A stretch of 57,863 bases of DNA from JAGHAJ01 sp964559865 [NCBI: uncultured Synergistota bacterium] (GCA_964559865.1 CAZLJD010000028.1:1-57863); one strand, 5' to 3'. Counted from the first letter of the stretch, positions 11,513 to 19,727 are shown. A program made the numbers and translations. The notes: generated by a model not told the origin, from the letters alone.

Positions 11513-12441
11513 CCTTCCTGGAAGTATCTCATGTATATCTCTTCAAGGCTGTACTCTTTACCCCTGACTTCTACAGGTAACAACCCTTTCTCCACGATAG
11601 TCTTTATAATTTCATGTTTCTTATCATCCTCATATCTCAGCACAAACACCTCTCCTAAAGTATTAACTTCTGCAACACCCTCTATTTTTTGCAACTCTGA
11701 CACATAGCCCGGATCAAACCTATCCATTTGCACCTTCATTATACCCGTCCTACCACCAAACAGCTTTTGACCTATCTCCTCTATGCGTCCCTGCGCAACC
11801 ATCTTACCATGGAAGAGTATTCCCACTCTGTCGCATATTCTCTGCACCTGATAAAGTAAGTGAGAAGACAACATAAATGTTATACCTTCCTCTTTACTCA
11901 TTCTAACTATCAGATTAAGAATATGCTCTACCCCCTCAGGGTCTATACCCGTAGTAGGCTCATCAAGTATGATAAGTTTCGGGTCTTTTACAAGCACCCC
12001 TGCAATCCCTAACCTTTGCTTCATACCTTTCGAGAATGTACCAACCTCCCTATTCATCACATCCTTCAAACCAACTTCCTCCAAAAATCTCTCTATCCTC
12101 GGGAGGGCATCTTTATCCGATATCCCATTCAACCTCGTAAGGTACAACAGGTTTTCCTTTGCCGTAAGCTCTTCGTAAAAACCTACATTCTCAGGCAGAT
12201 ACCCCGTAACCCTTTTCACCTTCATTGGCTCGAGTGTAGAATTATACCCGTATATTTTCACATACCCAGAGGTTGGTTCCGTAAGTCCAAGCATCATTAG
12301 TACCGTCGTGGTTTTGCCAGCACCGTTGGGGCCGAGGAGACCAAATATCTCCCCGGCTCTTATATTAAAACTAAGATTATCAACTGCCTTAAAGTTGTTG
12401 TAAACCTTCGTCAATTCGGAAGCTTCAACTACCCACTCCAT
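11509..12441 (-). CDS. ABC exporter ATP-binding protein
   Basis: This is the nucleotide-binding subunit of an ABC-2 exporter. It has Walker A (LLGPNGAGKTTT), the signature FSKGMKQRLGIAG, Walker B (KLIILDEPTTGIDPEG) and the H-loop (FMLSSHLL). The C-terminal extension of about 80 aa is typical of CcmA/NatA-like ATPases. The frame runs on to 12525, but that part only reads the end of the upstream gene in another frame. The ATG at 12441 begins the domain (MEWVVEASELTKVY), has AGAGGCG seven bases upstream and lies two bases after the NEW3 gene stop. It works with the permease at 10571-11512; the cargo is unknown. Confidence 0.93.
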   Translation of the reverse strand: MEWVVEASELTKVYNNFKAVDNLSFNIRAGEIFGLLGPNGAGKTTTVLMMLGLTEPTSGYVKIYGYNSTLEPMKVKRVTGYLPENVGFYEELTAKENLLYLTRLNGISDKDALPRIERFLEEVGLKDVMNREVGTFSKGMKQRLGIAGVLVKDPKLIILDEPTTGIDPEGVEHILNLIVRMSKEEGITFMLSSHLLYQVQRICDRVGILFHGKMVAQGRIEEIGQKLFGGRTGIMKVQMDRFDPGYVSELQKIEGVAEVNTLGEVFVLRYEDDKKHEIIKTIVEKGLLPVEVRGKEYSLEEIYMRYFQEG

Positions 12442-12443
12442 TT

Positions 12444-13664
12444 TTATCGCCTCTTTAGTCTGATAAATATACCAATAAGTATCAGAAGCACTATTATAAT
12501 AACCGCAACGCCTACCCATCCCCATGTAGTTGGAACATTTACTGTAACTCTCAAGTCCAAAGAAGTTCTGCTTTGTTTACCAACCGCACTCACACTAACC
12601 ATGTAATCACCGGGTATCGTCCTTTCTGGAGCCTTAAATGTTATATCTACCTTTGTGGGTTTTTGCACCTTGGCGTAAGGCTCTATCACAGCTATTTTAT
12701 CCGGTTTAAACTTTACCTCCCAGCCATTTGGCTTACTCGCAAAGAGAGAGACATTGGTAATAGACGCAGAACCCTCATTCCAAAGATAGAGTATAAGGTG
12801 CTTTTCCTTGCCTGCAACGATGTCAAAGTTCAACCTTCTTGTCTCCGGTATCATCCTCAACTTATATGTACCCGTCACAACAGCAGTAAGCTTTATTTCT
12901 GCCTTCTGCTTACCTGCACGAGCTATAAGCTTAACAGGATACGAGCCCTTCTTCACCAGCTCTGGGGGTATCACGGTAAACATAACCGTTTCTGAACCAT
13001 CGGCATCCATCTTCATAGAGTCTATCTTTTTCTCCTCTTCCCACTTTGGAGTGATATAGCTACTCCACCCTTCAGGCACTATCATACTAAACTCTACCAC
13101 TCTACTCTTGGTAGATTTATTCTTAACGCTTACTTCAAACGAAAACTTACTACCCGCAGGATTCTGCATTGTAGGATATTTGGATGTAAGTTTGATACTT
13201 TCCTTTGTCTTCTTCTCCTTTGCAACTTTTCCACCTCTCAGTTTTACCGTAAACGGAAGCTCTTCCGAAACACTTCCATCTGATGTAACTCCCTTTATCA
13301 CAAATTTATAGATACCGGGAGTGGCATCTTTGGCAGGTTTGATATGGAACTTAAAGGAGACCACATTGTTCGGCTTCTTGGTACCAAGATGTATGCTATT
13401 AACGCCAAAACCATCCCACTCCGAGCTCAAAAGCATAACATCCCAATTTTTTGCCTTTGGATCCTTAACTAATGTGAGCTTTACATTTTCAGGGACTTTT
13501 CCTGTGTTAATCAGCTTTACATCGAGGTCCACTTTGTCTTCCGTCCCTATAACAAGTCCAGTAAACTGCGCATAAATAGAAAACCCTTTCTCACCTTGGG
13601 CATAAACGGAGAAGGGCAATGCAACAAGAGCTACCACAAGCAGCAAGAACACAGCCTTCTTCAT
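12444..13664 (-). CDS. Membrane-anchored NEW3-domain (Ig-like) extracytoplasmic protein
   Basis: The protein is 406 aa. It has a signal peptide (KK, then a hydrophobic run ending near AQG at residue 23), three Ig-like beta-sandwich stretches rich in V-x-L-x-V-x-N-x-G patterns (about 25-140, 155-265 and 270-375), one C-terminal transmembrane helix (about 383-402) and a positive KRR tail. This is the NEW3/COG1470 arrangement, often encoded next to ABC-2 exporters; here it is first in the operon before the ATPase and permease. A likely role is an extracytoplasmic accessory or recognition part of that exporter, which is inference. The start ATG is preceded by GAGGAGGTAGG, and a consensus promoter lies just upstream. 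Confidence 0.82.
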   Translation of the reverse strand: MKKAVFLLLVVALVALPFSVYAQGEKGFSIYAQFTGLVIGTEDKVDLDVKLINTGKVPENVKLTLVKDPKAKNWDVMLLSSEWDGFGVNSIHLGTKKPNNVVSFKFHIKPAKDATPGIYKFVIKGVTSDGSVSEELPFTVKLRGGKVAKEKKTKESIKLTSKYPTMQNPAGSKFSFEVSVKNKSTKSRVVEFSMIVPEGWSSYITPKWEEEKKIDSMKMDADGSETVMFTVIPPELVKKGSYPVKLIARAGKQKAEIKLTAVVTGTYKLRMIPETRRLNFDIVAGKEKHLILYLWNEGSASITNVSLFASKPNGWEVKFKPDKIAVIEPYAKVQKPTKVDITFKAPERTIPGDYMVSVSAVGKQSRTSLDLRVTVNVPTTWGWVGVAVIIIVLLILIGIFIRLKRR

Positions 13665-13716
13665 CGGTACCTACCTCCTCAACAAAGATTTCTCAAAGAA
13701 AATTTACACTTACAGT

Positions 13717-13744
13717 ATTATACTCCCACCAAAAGATATGTCAA
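13717..13744 (-). promoter_or_regulatory. Consensus sigma-70-type promoter of the NEW3/ABC exporter/tkt operon
   Basis: On the minus strand a perfect TTGACA (13739-13744) and a perfect TATAAT (13717-13722) are separated by 16 bases. Transcription would start near 13710, giving a leader of about 45 nt before the NEW3-domain gene. This is the best-matching promoter in the window and implies strong constitutive expression of the exporter and probably of transketolase behind it. Confidence 0.85.
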
Positions 13745-13757
13745 TACCTCTGCCAGC

Positions 13758-14468
13758 TTAAAAAACGGTCACCTCACGTTCCTCTTTACTTAGAAAAGCC
13801 AGCCTCACACGGGCATCACAATACCTCTGTAAAAGCCCTGCAATCTCGTCCCGAGCTTCTATAATAGTATCATCTGGGACAGGTCCTATGCCATCTATAT
13901 TTATTACTACCCTTTTACTACTATCAAGTATCTTGGAAAAGTCACCATTTCTCCAATTCCACCTTCTACACATCACATTAAGCGTAACGTCATCAAAGTA
14001 GATAACCTCTCCCTCATCTGGGTGCTCCTCTTCTTTTCCACCCAAGGGGACAAACTTCTCCTTCCCGGTAGCAAAACCGAGATGCAAATTACCCTCCACA
14101 GTATCAACATCATCACCACCGCATGGAATAAGATACTTTATAGAGACATAATTAAAAAGAGCAACTGCACTGTTAATAAACGGAATCCTTCCACCCTTCT
14201 GAACGCGCTTTATAAGAGATTTTATAGATGGAGGGTATTTATTAGGGTTCACCTTAAGCTTTCTATAGACTTCCTCCCATGCCTTTACGAACTCGTGCTC
14301 AAGCCAGTTACCCCCCTCTTTCCGCATACCTATCGCCTCTTGCAACAATTCCGCTATCGCAGGGTTTTCTATCTTGTTATCCATACCATCAACAATTACA
14401 ATACCACGCCTGAAGTCTGGAAACATCTCAAACACTTCAGTATCTATAATCACACTCTTTTGCCCCAT
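13758..14468 (-). CDS. B3/B4 tRNA-binding domain protein (PheT editing-domain-like)
   Basis: This 236-aa protein matches the B3/B4 domain of the phenylalanyl-tRNA synthetase beta chain found as a free-standing family (COG3382). The central NKYPPSIKSLIKRVQKGGRIPFINSAVALFNYVSIKYLIPCGGDDVD-like region and the later RRWNWRNGD plus VVINIDGIG segments are characteristic. Free-standing members are suspected of acting on misacylated tRNA or amino acids, but no firm function is established. The ATG at 14468 has GGGAGGT nine bases upstream. It follows nfo after a 33-base gap, so hsp20, nfo and this gene may share a transcript. No terminator is evident after it. Confidence 0.8.
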   Translation of the reverse strand: MGQKSVIIDTEVFEMFPDFRRGIVIVDGMDNKIENPAIAELLQEAIGMRKEGGNWLEHEFVKAWEEVYRKLKVNPNKYPPSIKSLIKRVQKGGRIPFINSAVALFNYVSIKYLIPCGGDDVDTVEGNLHLGFATGKEKFVPLGGKEEEHPDEGEVIYFDDVTLNVMCRRWNWRNGDFSKILDSSKRVVINIDGIGPVPDDTIIEARDEIAGLLQRYCDARVRLAFLSKEEREVTVF

Positions 14469-14501
14469 CTTGAATACCTCCCATTACAAGTTATGAGCTG
14501 G

Positions 14502-15398
14502 CTAATCACCTTTCTGCAACACACCAGATTTACACACCTGCTCCGCTTCCACTCCGCTCCTCCGCATACCCTTTAAGAGAGCAAGATTTTTGGCATCCAT
14601 ATTTCCATCCTTGGGTGTTTCTAATATCATCGGAATATCTTCAAATCTCCGGTCTTTAACCAAGAGAGAAAAGGCAGTTAAACCTATATACCCCTGCCCT
14701 ATGTGGGCATGCCTATCTTTTCTACTCCCAAGAGGAAACACAGAGTCATTAAGGTGGATCGCCTTTAACCTGTCTTTACCTATCACTCTGTCAAATTCAT
14801 CCCATACCTGATAGTATCCGTCGCATGTAGATATATCGTAACCTGCGGCAAAGACATGACAGGTATCAAAGCACACACCAATTCTCTCCGGGGAATCTAC
14901 CTTCTGCAATATGTAGGCTATGTGTTCAAACAAATAACCCAGATTGCTCCCCTGACCTGCCGTGGTCTCAAGGAGTATCCCCGCAGATATCCCAGAAGTT
15001 TTATCAAGCACAGCTTTTATACCATCTGCAATTCTGTTTAAACCAAAATTCTCCCCCCTTCCCATGTGAGAACCAGGATGCAAAACTACATAAGGGATAC
15101 CAAGTGCATCTGCCCTTCTTAATTCCTCTATCATAGAGGTCACAGACCGCTCGTACTTTTCCTTTTCCGGACTACCAAGATTTATGAGGTAGGAGCTGTG
15201 TGCTATGATCTTACGGATATGACTCTTACTCCACTTGATTTTAAACTCACTTACATCAGACAAAGAAAGCAGAGGGGCTTTCCACTGAAGCTGATTCTTT
15301 GTAAATATCTGAATGGCCTCACATCCCAAGGATTCTCCCCTGTCAATACAAAAAGAAAGGGCACCTGCAATGGACATATGTGCCCCTAAAAGCCCCAT
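14502..15398 (-). CDS. nfo: Endonuclease IV (AP endonuclease, Nfo)
   Basis: This 298-aa TIM-barrel enzyme cleaves DNA 5' of abasic sites in base-excision repair, using three zinc ions. The sequence shows LGAHMSIAGALS at the N-terminus, EAIQIFTKNQLQW, VLHPGSHMG, LLETTAGQGSNLG, GVCFDTCHVFAAGYD, the HLNDS/RKDRHAHIGQGYIG block and LETPKD near the end, covering the metal ligands of the family. It starts 10 nt after a hairpin that ends hsp20. No clear ribosome-binding site precedes this ATG, but the family needs the LGAH residues right after it. Its transcription may depend on leakage past the hairpin. Confidence 0.96.
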   Translation of the reverse strand: MGLLGAHMSIAGALSFCIDRGESLGCEAIQIFTKNQLQWKAPLLSLSDVSEFKIKWSKSHIRKIIAHSSYLINLGSPEKEKYERSVTSMIEELRRADALGIPYVVLHPGSHMGRGENFGLNRIADGIKAVLDKTSGISAGILLETTAGQGSNLGYLFEHIAYILQKVDSPERIGVCFDTCHVFAAGYDISTCDGYYQVWDEFDRVIGKDRLKAIHLNDSVFPLGSRKDRHAHIGQGYIGLTAFSLLVKDRRFEDIPMILETPKDGNMDAKNLALLKGMRRSGVEAEQVCKSGVLQKGD

Positions 15399-15407
15399 AA
15401 ATCAAAG

Positions 15408-15435
15408 AAGTAGGACACCAAGAGGTGTCCTACTT
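15408..15435 (-). terminator. Hairpin overlapping the hsp20 stop codon (terminator or processing site)
   Basis: A perfect 12-bp stem with a 4-base loop (AAGTAGGACACC / GGTGTCCTACTT) contains the hsp20 TAG stop codon in its 5' arm. On the minus strand it is followed by CTTTGATTT, which is only modestly U-rich. It could be a weak intrinsic terminator or a 3'-end stabiliser separating hsp20 from nfo. Ten bases (AAGTAGGACA) are shared with the hairpin at 42458-42490. Confidence 0.7.
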
Positions 15436-15903
15436 TTCCTCCTCTACTTCGATTTTAACGCTCTTTTCTTTTTCCTCTTCCACCTTCGGAAGAGTGAGCT
15501 TCAAAATACCTTTCTTATAACTTGCCTTCACCTTTGCAGTATCAATATTCACAGGAAGAGGGATTGTTCTCGTGAAAGTTCCATAGAATCTCTCACAACG
15601 GTAATAATCCTCATCCTTTACCTCTTCTTCCCTCTTGGTCTCACCTCTAATAGTTACTGCGTCAGATGTCACCTTAATATCCACATCCTTCGGGTCAACG
15701 CCAGGCAACTCGGCATTTATAACTATGCTGTCACCTTTATCGAACATCTCCACCCTCGGAGACCATGTCGTTGTAGTAGGTGTAAGTCCCCAATCGCTGA
15801 AGAAACCTTCTATAAAGTTGTCAAACCACCTATCAAGTTCGCCCCTCATCCTCTCAATAGAACTCTTCCTTTCAGGCAGTCTCTCTGCAAGCCAACGTGC
15901 CAT
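15430..15903 (-). CDS. Small heat-shock protein (Hsp20/alpha-crystallin family)
   Basis: This is a 157-aa small heat-shock chaperone that would hold unfolding proteins as oligomers. The alpha-crystallin domain spans about residues 45-145: VINAELPGVDPKDVDIKV, then ITIRGE-type strand VTIRGETKREEEV, then ERFYGTFTRTIPLPVNID, ending with ASYKKGILKLTLPKVEE (the conserved A-x-x-x-G-I-L-x-L-x-x-P). The short N-terminal arm is arginine-rich. Its C-terminal tail EEEKEKSVKIEVEEEK carries an I/V-x-I/V-type anchor (VKIEV). The start has AAGGGGGGATGTAGG before it, and a near-consensus promoter lies at 15972-16000. No CIRCE element was found, so HrcA control is not indicated. Confidence 0.95.
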   Translation of the reverse strand: MARWLAERLPERKSSIERMRGELDRWFDNFIEGFFSDWGLTPTTTTWSPRVEMFDKGDSIVINAELPGVDPKDVDIKVTSDAVTIRGETKREEEVKDEDYYRCERFYGTFTRTIPLPVNIDTAKVKASYKKGILKLTLPKVEEEKEKSVKIEVEEEK

Positions 15904-15971
15904 CCTACATCCCCCCTTCTAATAGATTTGATGTTATCTCACCTTTTGACCTTTCCTGACTTTCACTTGAA

Positions 15972-16000
15972 ATTTTATTCACGAAAACACATATTGTAAA
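15972..16000 (-). promoter_or_regulatory. Sigma-70-type promoter of hsp20
   Basis: On the minus strand TTTACA (15995-16000) and TAAAAT (15972-15977) are separated by 17 bases, each matching consensus at five of six positions. The leader to the hsp20 ATG at 15903 would be about 62 nt. No CIRCE inverted repeat is present in this gap. Confidence 0.65.
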
Positions 16001-16026
16001 GTTAAATTAAGACCAAATAACGCAAG

Positions 16027-16524
16027 TTAGAGTGGGTAATTGGGAAATAATGCGGAAAAACCCATTTGTATCTTACTTTTTAGCTCTATTTCATCGATAA
16101 TTTTTATGCCATTTACACTAAGCAAATACGCAGATACCCCCATACCTTTAACCAGTCTGCCAGAAAAACTCCCATCGTATATCTCATGTACCCCACAAGA
16201 GGGGCTTTTAGACTTTAGTACGGCAAATCTAATACCTTCTTTTATGGCAATAAGAAGTGTTCTAACCGCACCTATCATGAAAGCATCGGTTACATCCTTG
16301 CCCTCTTTATTTACAACCACCGAATCAAACGACCAGACTCCCTTCCCACCCCCTCCTTTAATCTCAGAAGGTAAGCGAGGTACCGAGAGTCCTCCTAACA
16401 CTTCGGGACAAACTCCAACAGGTGTTATCCCCATCGCTTGAAGGTAAGGAAATATACTCTCCCTTACAACTCCATCGTATCTACAGTTCTCCCCAAGTAA
16501 ACAGGCACTAACCAACAACCTCAT
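16027..16524 (-). CDS. DUF523 family protein
   Basis: This 165-aa protein belongs to the DUF523 (COG1683) family: the N-terminal SACLLGENCRYDG, the VCPEVLGGLSVPRLPSEI segment and the KSKSPSCGVHEIYDG motif carry the conserved cysteines (about residues 8, 14, 38 and near 110). The cysteine pattern suggests metal or iron-sulfur binding, but the biochemical role of the family is not settled. Its ATG begins three bases after the U-run of the yqeY terminator; the only possible ribosome-binding site (AAGGGGC) lies in the 3' arm of that hairpin. It is the last gene of the rpsU-yqeY group. Confidence 0.85.
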   Translation of the reverse strand: MRLLVSACLLGENCRYDGVVRESIFPYLQAMGITPVGVCPEVLGGLSVPRLPSEIKGGGGKGVWSFDSVVVNKEGKDVTDAFMIGAVRTLLIAIKEGIRFAVLKSKSPSCGVHEIYDGSFSGRLVKGMGVSAYLLSVNGIKIIDEIELKSKIQMGFSALFPNYPL

Positions 16525-16526
16525 AA

Positions 16527-16550
16527 CAAAAAGAGCCCCTTTACGGGGCC
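16527..16550 (-). terminator. Intrinsic terminator enclosing the yqeY stop codon
   Basis: On the minus strand GGCCCC and GGGGCT form a GC-rich stem around the loop GTAAA and are followed by CTTTTTG. The yqeY TAA stop codon is in the loop. A ribosome finishing yqeY would cover the hairpin, so termination may be sensitive to translation. The next gene (DUF523) begins three bases beyond the U-run. Confidence 0.75.
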
Positions 16551-16999
16551 CCCTCGAGCATCCTCCTTACCATCTCACTAACTGCTCTACCATCTGCCCT
16601 TCCCTTAACCCTATCCATCACAATCCTCATCACTCTTCCCATATCTTTCACACCATTTGCACCAACTTCAGTAATTGCCCCCTGAATAATGGCTTTTAAT
16701 TCCTCATCAGACAAAGAAGGTGGAAGGTAGATCTCTATATACTTTATCTCTTTCTCCTCTCTTTCAGCCATTTCCTGCCTATTACCCTGCCTAAACTGTT
16801 CGGCAGCTTCCCTTCTCCTCTTCACAGCCCTCTTCAGAACAGAGATGACCTCTTCATCCGTAAGATCCCTCCGCTCGCTCCCACTCACCTCTTCATTCTT
16901 AATATCAGACAACAACATCCGTAGTACAGATAGACGCACATCATCCTTCACCCTCATTGCCTCTTTCATATCCGAGATTATCCGTTCCTTAAGTCCCAC
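16541..16999 (-). CDS. yqeY: GatB/YqeY domain protein
   Basis: This protein of about 152 aa has the YqeY fold related to the tRNA-binding tail of the GatB amidotransferase subunit. The usual N-terminus (GLKERIISDMKEAMRVKDDVRLSVLRMLLSDIKNEEV), the KRRREAAEQFRQGNR helix and the C-terminal GAKDMGRVM-like (GVKDMGRVMRIVMDRVKGRADG) region are all present. A GTG at 17008 overlaps the rpsU stop, but the GTG at 16999 fits the family start better and has AGAGG eight bases upstream. The rpsU-yqeY pair is very common in bacteria. Its precise function is unknown; a role linked to aminoacyl-tRNA is assumed from the domain. Confidence 0.93.
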   Translation of the reverse strand: MGLKERIISDMKEAMRVKDDVRLSVLRMLLSDIKNEEVSGSERRDLTDEEVISVLKRAVKRRREAAEQFRQGNRQEMAEREEKEIKYIEIYLPPSLSDEELKAIIQGAITEVGANGVKDMGRVMRIVMDRVKGRADGRAVSEMVRRMLEGAP

Positions 17000-17004
17000 A
17001 CCTA

Positions 17005-17187
17005 TCACCTCTTCCTGTGAGACTTCCTACGAGCTGCCGCCATCTTCCTTTTACGCCTATCACTGGGTTTCTCATAAAAGGATCTCTTTCTAACCTCTTT
17101 CAAAACACCGGTACGCTGACACTCCCGCTTAAAACGCCTAAGAGCATCATCTATACTTTCATCTTCATTTACTCTTACCTTTGCCAT
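17005..17187 (-). CDS. rpsU: 30S ribosomal protein S21
   Basis: This 60-aa, highly basic protein is small-subunit ribosomal protein S21. The sequence [20 protein letters not shown] near the start and the [16 protein letters not shown] block are typical of the family. The ATG at 17187 is preceded by AGGAAGGGGGGG. It sits between the HIT gene (37-base gap, no clear promoter) and yqeY (stop overlaps the possible GTG 17008). The placement downstream of the Hsp70/J pair and HIT gene suggests a shared housekeeping transcript. Confidence 0.97.
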   Translation of the reverse strand: MAKVRVNEDESIDDALRRFKRECQRTGVLKEVRKRSFYEKPSDRRKRKMAAARRKSHRKR

Positions 17188-17224
17188 CTAATTTCCCCCC
17201 CTTCCTCCATTCATTAAAATCCCT

Positions 17225-17563
17225 CTAACCAGGGGGCCAATGCATCTGCCTACCGCCTAACAGATGAAGGTGAAGGTGATACACTGCCTGCCCTCCACCT
17301 CTATTGCAGTTAAACACCAACCTAAATCCATCTTCTGCAATACCCATCTCCTTTGCAAGCATGTTCGCTACCTCAAACATTCTACCTACCAAACCGTAGT
17401 CCTTTACATCAAGAATAGTAGGTATGTGTTCCCTGGGTATGATAAGGAGATGAATGGGTGCTTGAGGCCTTATATCTTTTATAGCTATAATCTTCTCGTC
17501 TTTATAAACTATATCTGCCGGTGCTTTGCCCTCAACAATATCACAGAATATACATCTGCTCAC
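17225..17563 (-). CDS. HIT-family nucleotide-binding hydrolase (HinT-like)
   Basis: This 112-aa protein has the histidine-triad motif HLHLHLLGG close to the C-terminus and the N-terminal CIFCDIVEGKAPADIVYKDE segment, including the CxxC pair of many bacterial HIT proteins. Family members hydrolyse purine nucleoside phosphoramidates and related adenylates. The GTG start overlaps the last base of the J-domain gene stop. Genomic coupling of HIT, rpsU and yqeY is widespread; a housekeeping role is likely, but the natural substrate is not known. Confidence 0.94.
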   Translation of the reverse strand: MSRCIFCDIVEGKAPADIVYKDEKIIAIKDIRPQAPIHLLIIPREHIPTILDVKDYGLVGRMFEVANMLAKEMGIAEDGFRLVFNCNRGGGQAVYHLHLHLLGGRQMHWPPG

Positions 17564-18051
17564 TACAGCACACTCTCTCTTTCTACATATCTTCTTATGT
17601 AATCTATTATAACCTCATCCCGCTCATACTGCAAATGCTCCTTCAACCTTCTAATGGTATCTCTACTACCCCTACTAACCAATATCTTAACAACTTCCCG
17701 CCTCAAATACACATTATCAGACTTAAGCCTCTCAAGTAGCAAACTATCGGGATACTTTACACTATCGTACTTACCCATAGACATCTTCAGCGAAAGGTAT
17801 TCCTGAAAGAGCTCATCTATACTTTTGCTGATCGAACGCCACCCCTTGGCATAATTCCCCTTATTCAAAGCTTTATTAAGCGTATGGTACGCACGCACAA
17901 TCCTCGCGAAACGCAAAGATGCATCCTTCTTGTCTGGGTGCTTATCAGGATGATACTTCAAAGCAAGTCTTCTAAAAGCATTCTTTACTTCCTTCATGCC
18001 CACCCCGTTAGGGAGACCAAGCTCTCGATAGCACCACTCAAGCCCATCCAT
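17563..18051 (-). CDS. J-domain co-chaperone with C-terminal HEAT-like repeat
   Basis: This is a protein of about 162 aa. The N-terminal J domain (residues about 5-70) includes AFRRLALKYHPDKHPDK with the HPD triad at 34-36, which activates Hsp70 ATPase. It lacks the Gly/Phe region and zinc finger of DnaJ. The C-terminal LLLERLKSDNVYLRREVVKIL and RGSRDTIRRLKEHL segments look like a short HEAT (PBS-lyase-type) repeat, a possible client-binding part. The frame opens at a GTG at 18072 inside the Hsp70 gene, but the ATG at 18051 overlaps the Hsp70 TGA (TGATG) with AGGATAAGG upstream, which I prefer. The overlap implies translational coupling with the Hsp70. Confidence 0.88.
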   Translation of the reverse strand: MDGLEWCYRELGLPNGVGMKEVKNAFRRLALKYHPDKHPDKKDASLRFARIVRAYHTLNKALNKGNYAKGWRSISKSIDELFQEYLSLKMSMGKYDSVKYPDSLLLERLKSDNVYLRREVVKILVSRGSRDTIRRLKEHLQYERDEVIIDYIRRYVERESVL

Positions 18052-19727
18052 CACCTTATCCTGCTCCACCACCTCTTAATAAGCTCTGCCATCTTCTTAA
18101 ATTCATCTAATCTATTATTATACAACATACTTCTTGCGTCTTCCAGTACCTCCTTTAACTTCTGCCTGTCTTCAGCTGAGAGGCTATCACCATGTTCATC
18201 AAGCCACTCATAGATCTCCCTTATGTAAAACTCTATCTCCTGCTTATAATCCTGCGGCTTCTCTTCAAAAACAACCCTTGGAAGGATCTCCCTTGAATAC
18301 TTTATCCTTACTTCCTGTTTTCGTCCCGTATCCCTATCTCTTGCAGACACATTTACAATACCATCAACATCTATAAAGAAACTCACCTCTATCCTCGGTA
18401 TCCCTTTAGGCAATGGAGGAATACCAGCAAGCTCAAACCTACCAAGAGAGACATTCTCAGCTGCAACATCACTCTCACCCTGAAGCACATGTATTTCCAC
18501 ACTTCTCTGGTTATCAGAAACGGTAGAAAAAACTTTTTTTGCCTCAACAGGTATTGGCGTTCCACGCTCCACAATCTTTGTAAACTTCCCGCCTACCGTC
18601 TCAACCCCAAGGCTAAAGGGCGTAACATCTACAAGCACTATGTCTCTAACTTCACCTGCAATAACTGCTCCCTGTATTGCCGCTCCTAAAGCAACGCACT
18701 CATCTGGATTAACGCCTGCATAGTAAGGTTCTTTCAGAATGTCCTCAACATGCTTCCTCACCAACGGAACCCTCGTGGATCCACCCACAAGTATCACCCT
18801 GTCTATATCCTCGGGAGATACACCGGCATCTTCCAAAACTGATATTATCGGACCATTCACCTTATCTACTAAGTCAGATATAATGGACTCAAACTCCTTT
18901 CTCGTAATACTCATATCCAGATGTATAGGTCCAGTCTCATCTGCAGCTATAAAAGGTATCGTTATGGCAGTGGAAGTAAGTTCCGAGAGGGCTATTTTGG
19001 CCTTCTCACACTCTTCAAACAACTTTTGAAGTGCAAGCCTATCTGCAGAGAGATCTATTCCATGTTTTGACTTGAAGTCTTCAATTACATACTTAACAAG
19101 CGCAGAATCGAAGTCGTTGCCACCAAGATGATTATTACCACTGGTTGATATGACTTCAAACACGCCATTCCCCACATCGAGTAAGGAGACATCAAATGTC
19201 CCACCGCCCAAATCAAATACCAGAATCATCTGTTCCTCATCTTTGTCTATACCGTAAGCAAGTGCTGCAGCTGTAGGCTCATTCAAAATTCTCACAATCT
19301 CCATTCCTGCCATCTCACCGGCTACCATAGTAGCCTGTCTCTGTGAATCTGTAAAGTACGCAGGAACCGTTATGACAGCCTTTCTGACACGCTCACCAAG
19401 GTAATCCTCTGCATATCCCTTTAGCTCCTTCAGTATGATTGCAGCTATCTCTTCAGGTAGGTACTCCCTACCACGAACACTGAAGCGGTGATCAGAACCC
19501 ATAAACCTCTTCACGGAAAGAATTGTGGTATCCGGATGTAAAACCGCCTGATTCTTAGCAACTTCACCAACAACTGTTGTGCCATCTTCCATAAATGCCA
19601 CAACTGAAGGCGTAGCATTCTTACCAACCTTATTAGGAATAATAGAGGGTTTTCCACCTTCTACAACCGCAATTTCAGAGTAAGTAGTGCCAAAATCTAT
19701 CCCAATTATCTTGTCCAACACCAACAC
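18051..19727 (-). CDS. Hsp70-family chaperone (short-lid DnaK paralogue)
   Basis: This is a 558-aa Hsp70. The ATPase domain is intact (GIDFGTTYSEIAVVEGG, AVITVPAYFTDSQRQAT, NEPTAAALAYGID, VFDLGGGTFDVSLLDV, VGGSTRVPLVRKHVEDI) and so is the beta substrate-binding domain (VTPFSLGVETVGGKFTKIV to GIVNVSARDRDTGRK). After that only about 80 aa remain. The helical lid is shortened, and the usual disordered acidic tail of DnaK is missing, the protein ending WWSRIR. DnaK is normally 600-640 aa with GrpE, so this looks like a specialised paralogue paired with the adjacent J/HEAT protein; no grpE is nearby. The GTG start directly follows the bpsA TAG. Confidence 0.92.
   Translation of the reverse strand: MLVLDKIIGIDFGTTYSEIAVVEGGKPSIIPNKVGKNATPSVVAFMEDGTTVVGEVAKNQAVLHPDTTILSVKRFMGSDHRFSVRGREYLPEEIAAIILKELKGYAEDYLGERVRKAVITVPAYFTDSQRQATMVAGEMAGMEIVRILNEPTAAALAYGIDKDEEQMILVFDLGGGTFDVSLLDVGNGVFEVISTSGNNHLGGNDFDSALVKYVIEDFKSKHGIDLSADRLALQKLFEECEKAKIALSELTSTAITIPFIAADETGPIHLDMSITRKEFESIISDLVDKVNGPIISVLEDAGVSPEDIDRVILVGGSTRVPLVRKHVEDILKEPYYAGVNPDECVALGAAIQGAVIAGEVRDIVLVDVTPFSLGVETVGGKFTKIVERGTPIPVEAKKVFSTVSDNQRSVEIHVLQGESDVAAENVSLGRFELAGIPPLPKGIPRIEVSFFIDVDGIVNVSARDRDTGRKQEVRIKYSREILPRVVFEEKPQDYKQEIEFYIREIYEWLDEHGDSLSAEDRQKLKEVLEDARSMLYNNRLDEFKKMAELIKRWWSRIR

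Noticed and set aside
12442-12525. N-terminal extension of the exporter ATPase
   Set aside because: It reads the 3' end of the NEW3-domain gene in another frame; the domain begins at the ATG at 12441 with a good ribosome-binding site.
15904-16026. CIRCE-type heat-shock operator upstream of hsp20
   Set aside because: No TTAGCACTC-N9-GAGTGCTAA-like inverted repeat is present; only an ordinary promoter was found.
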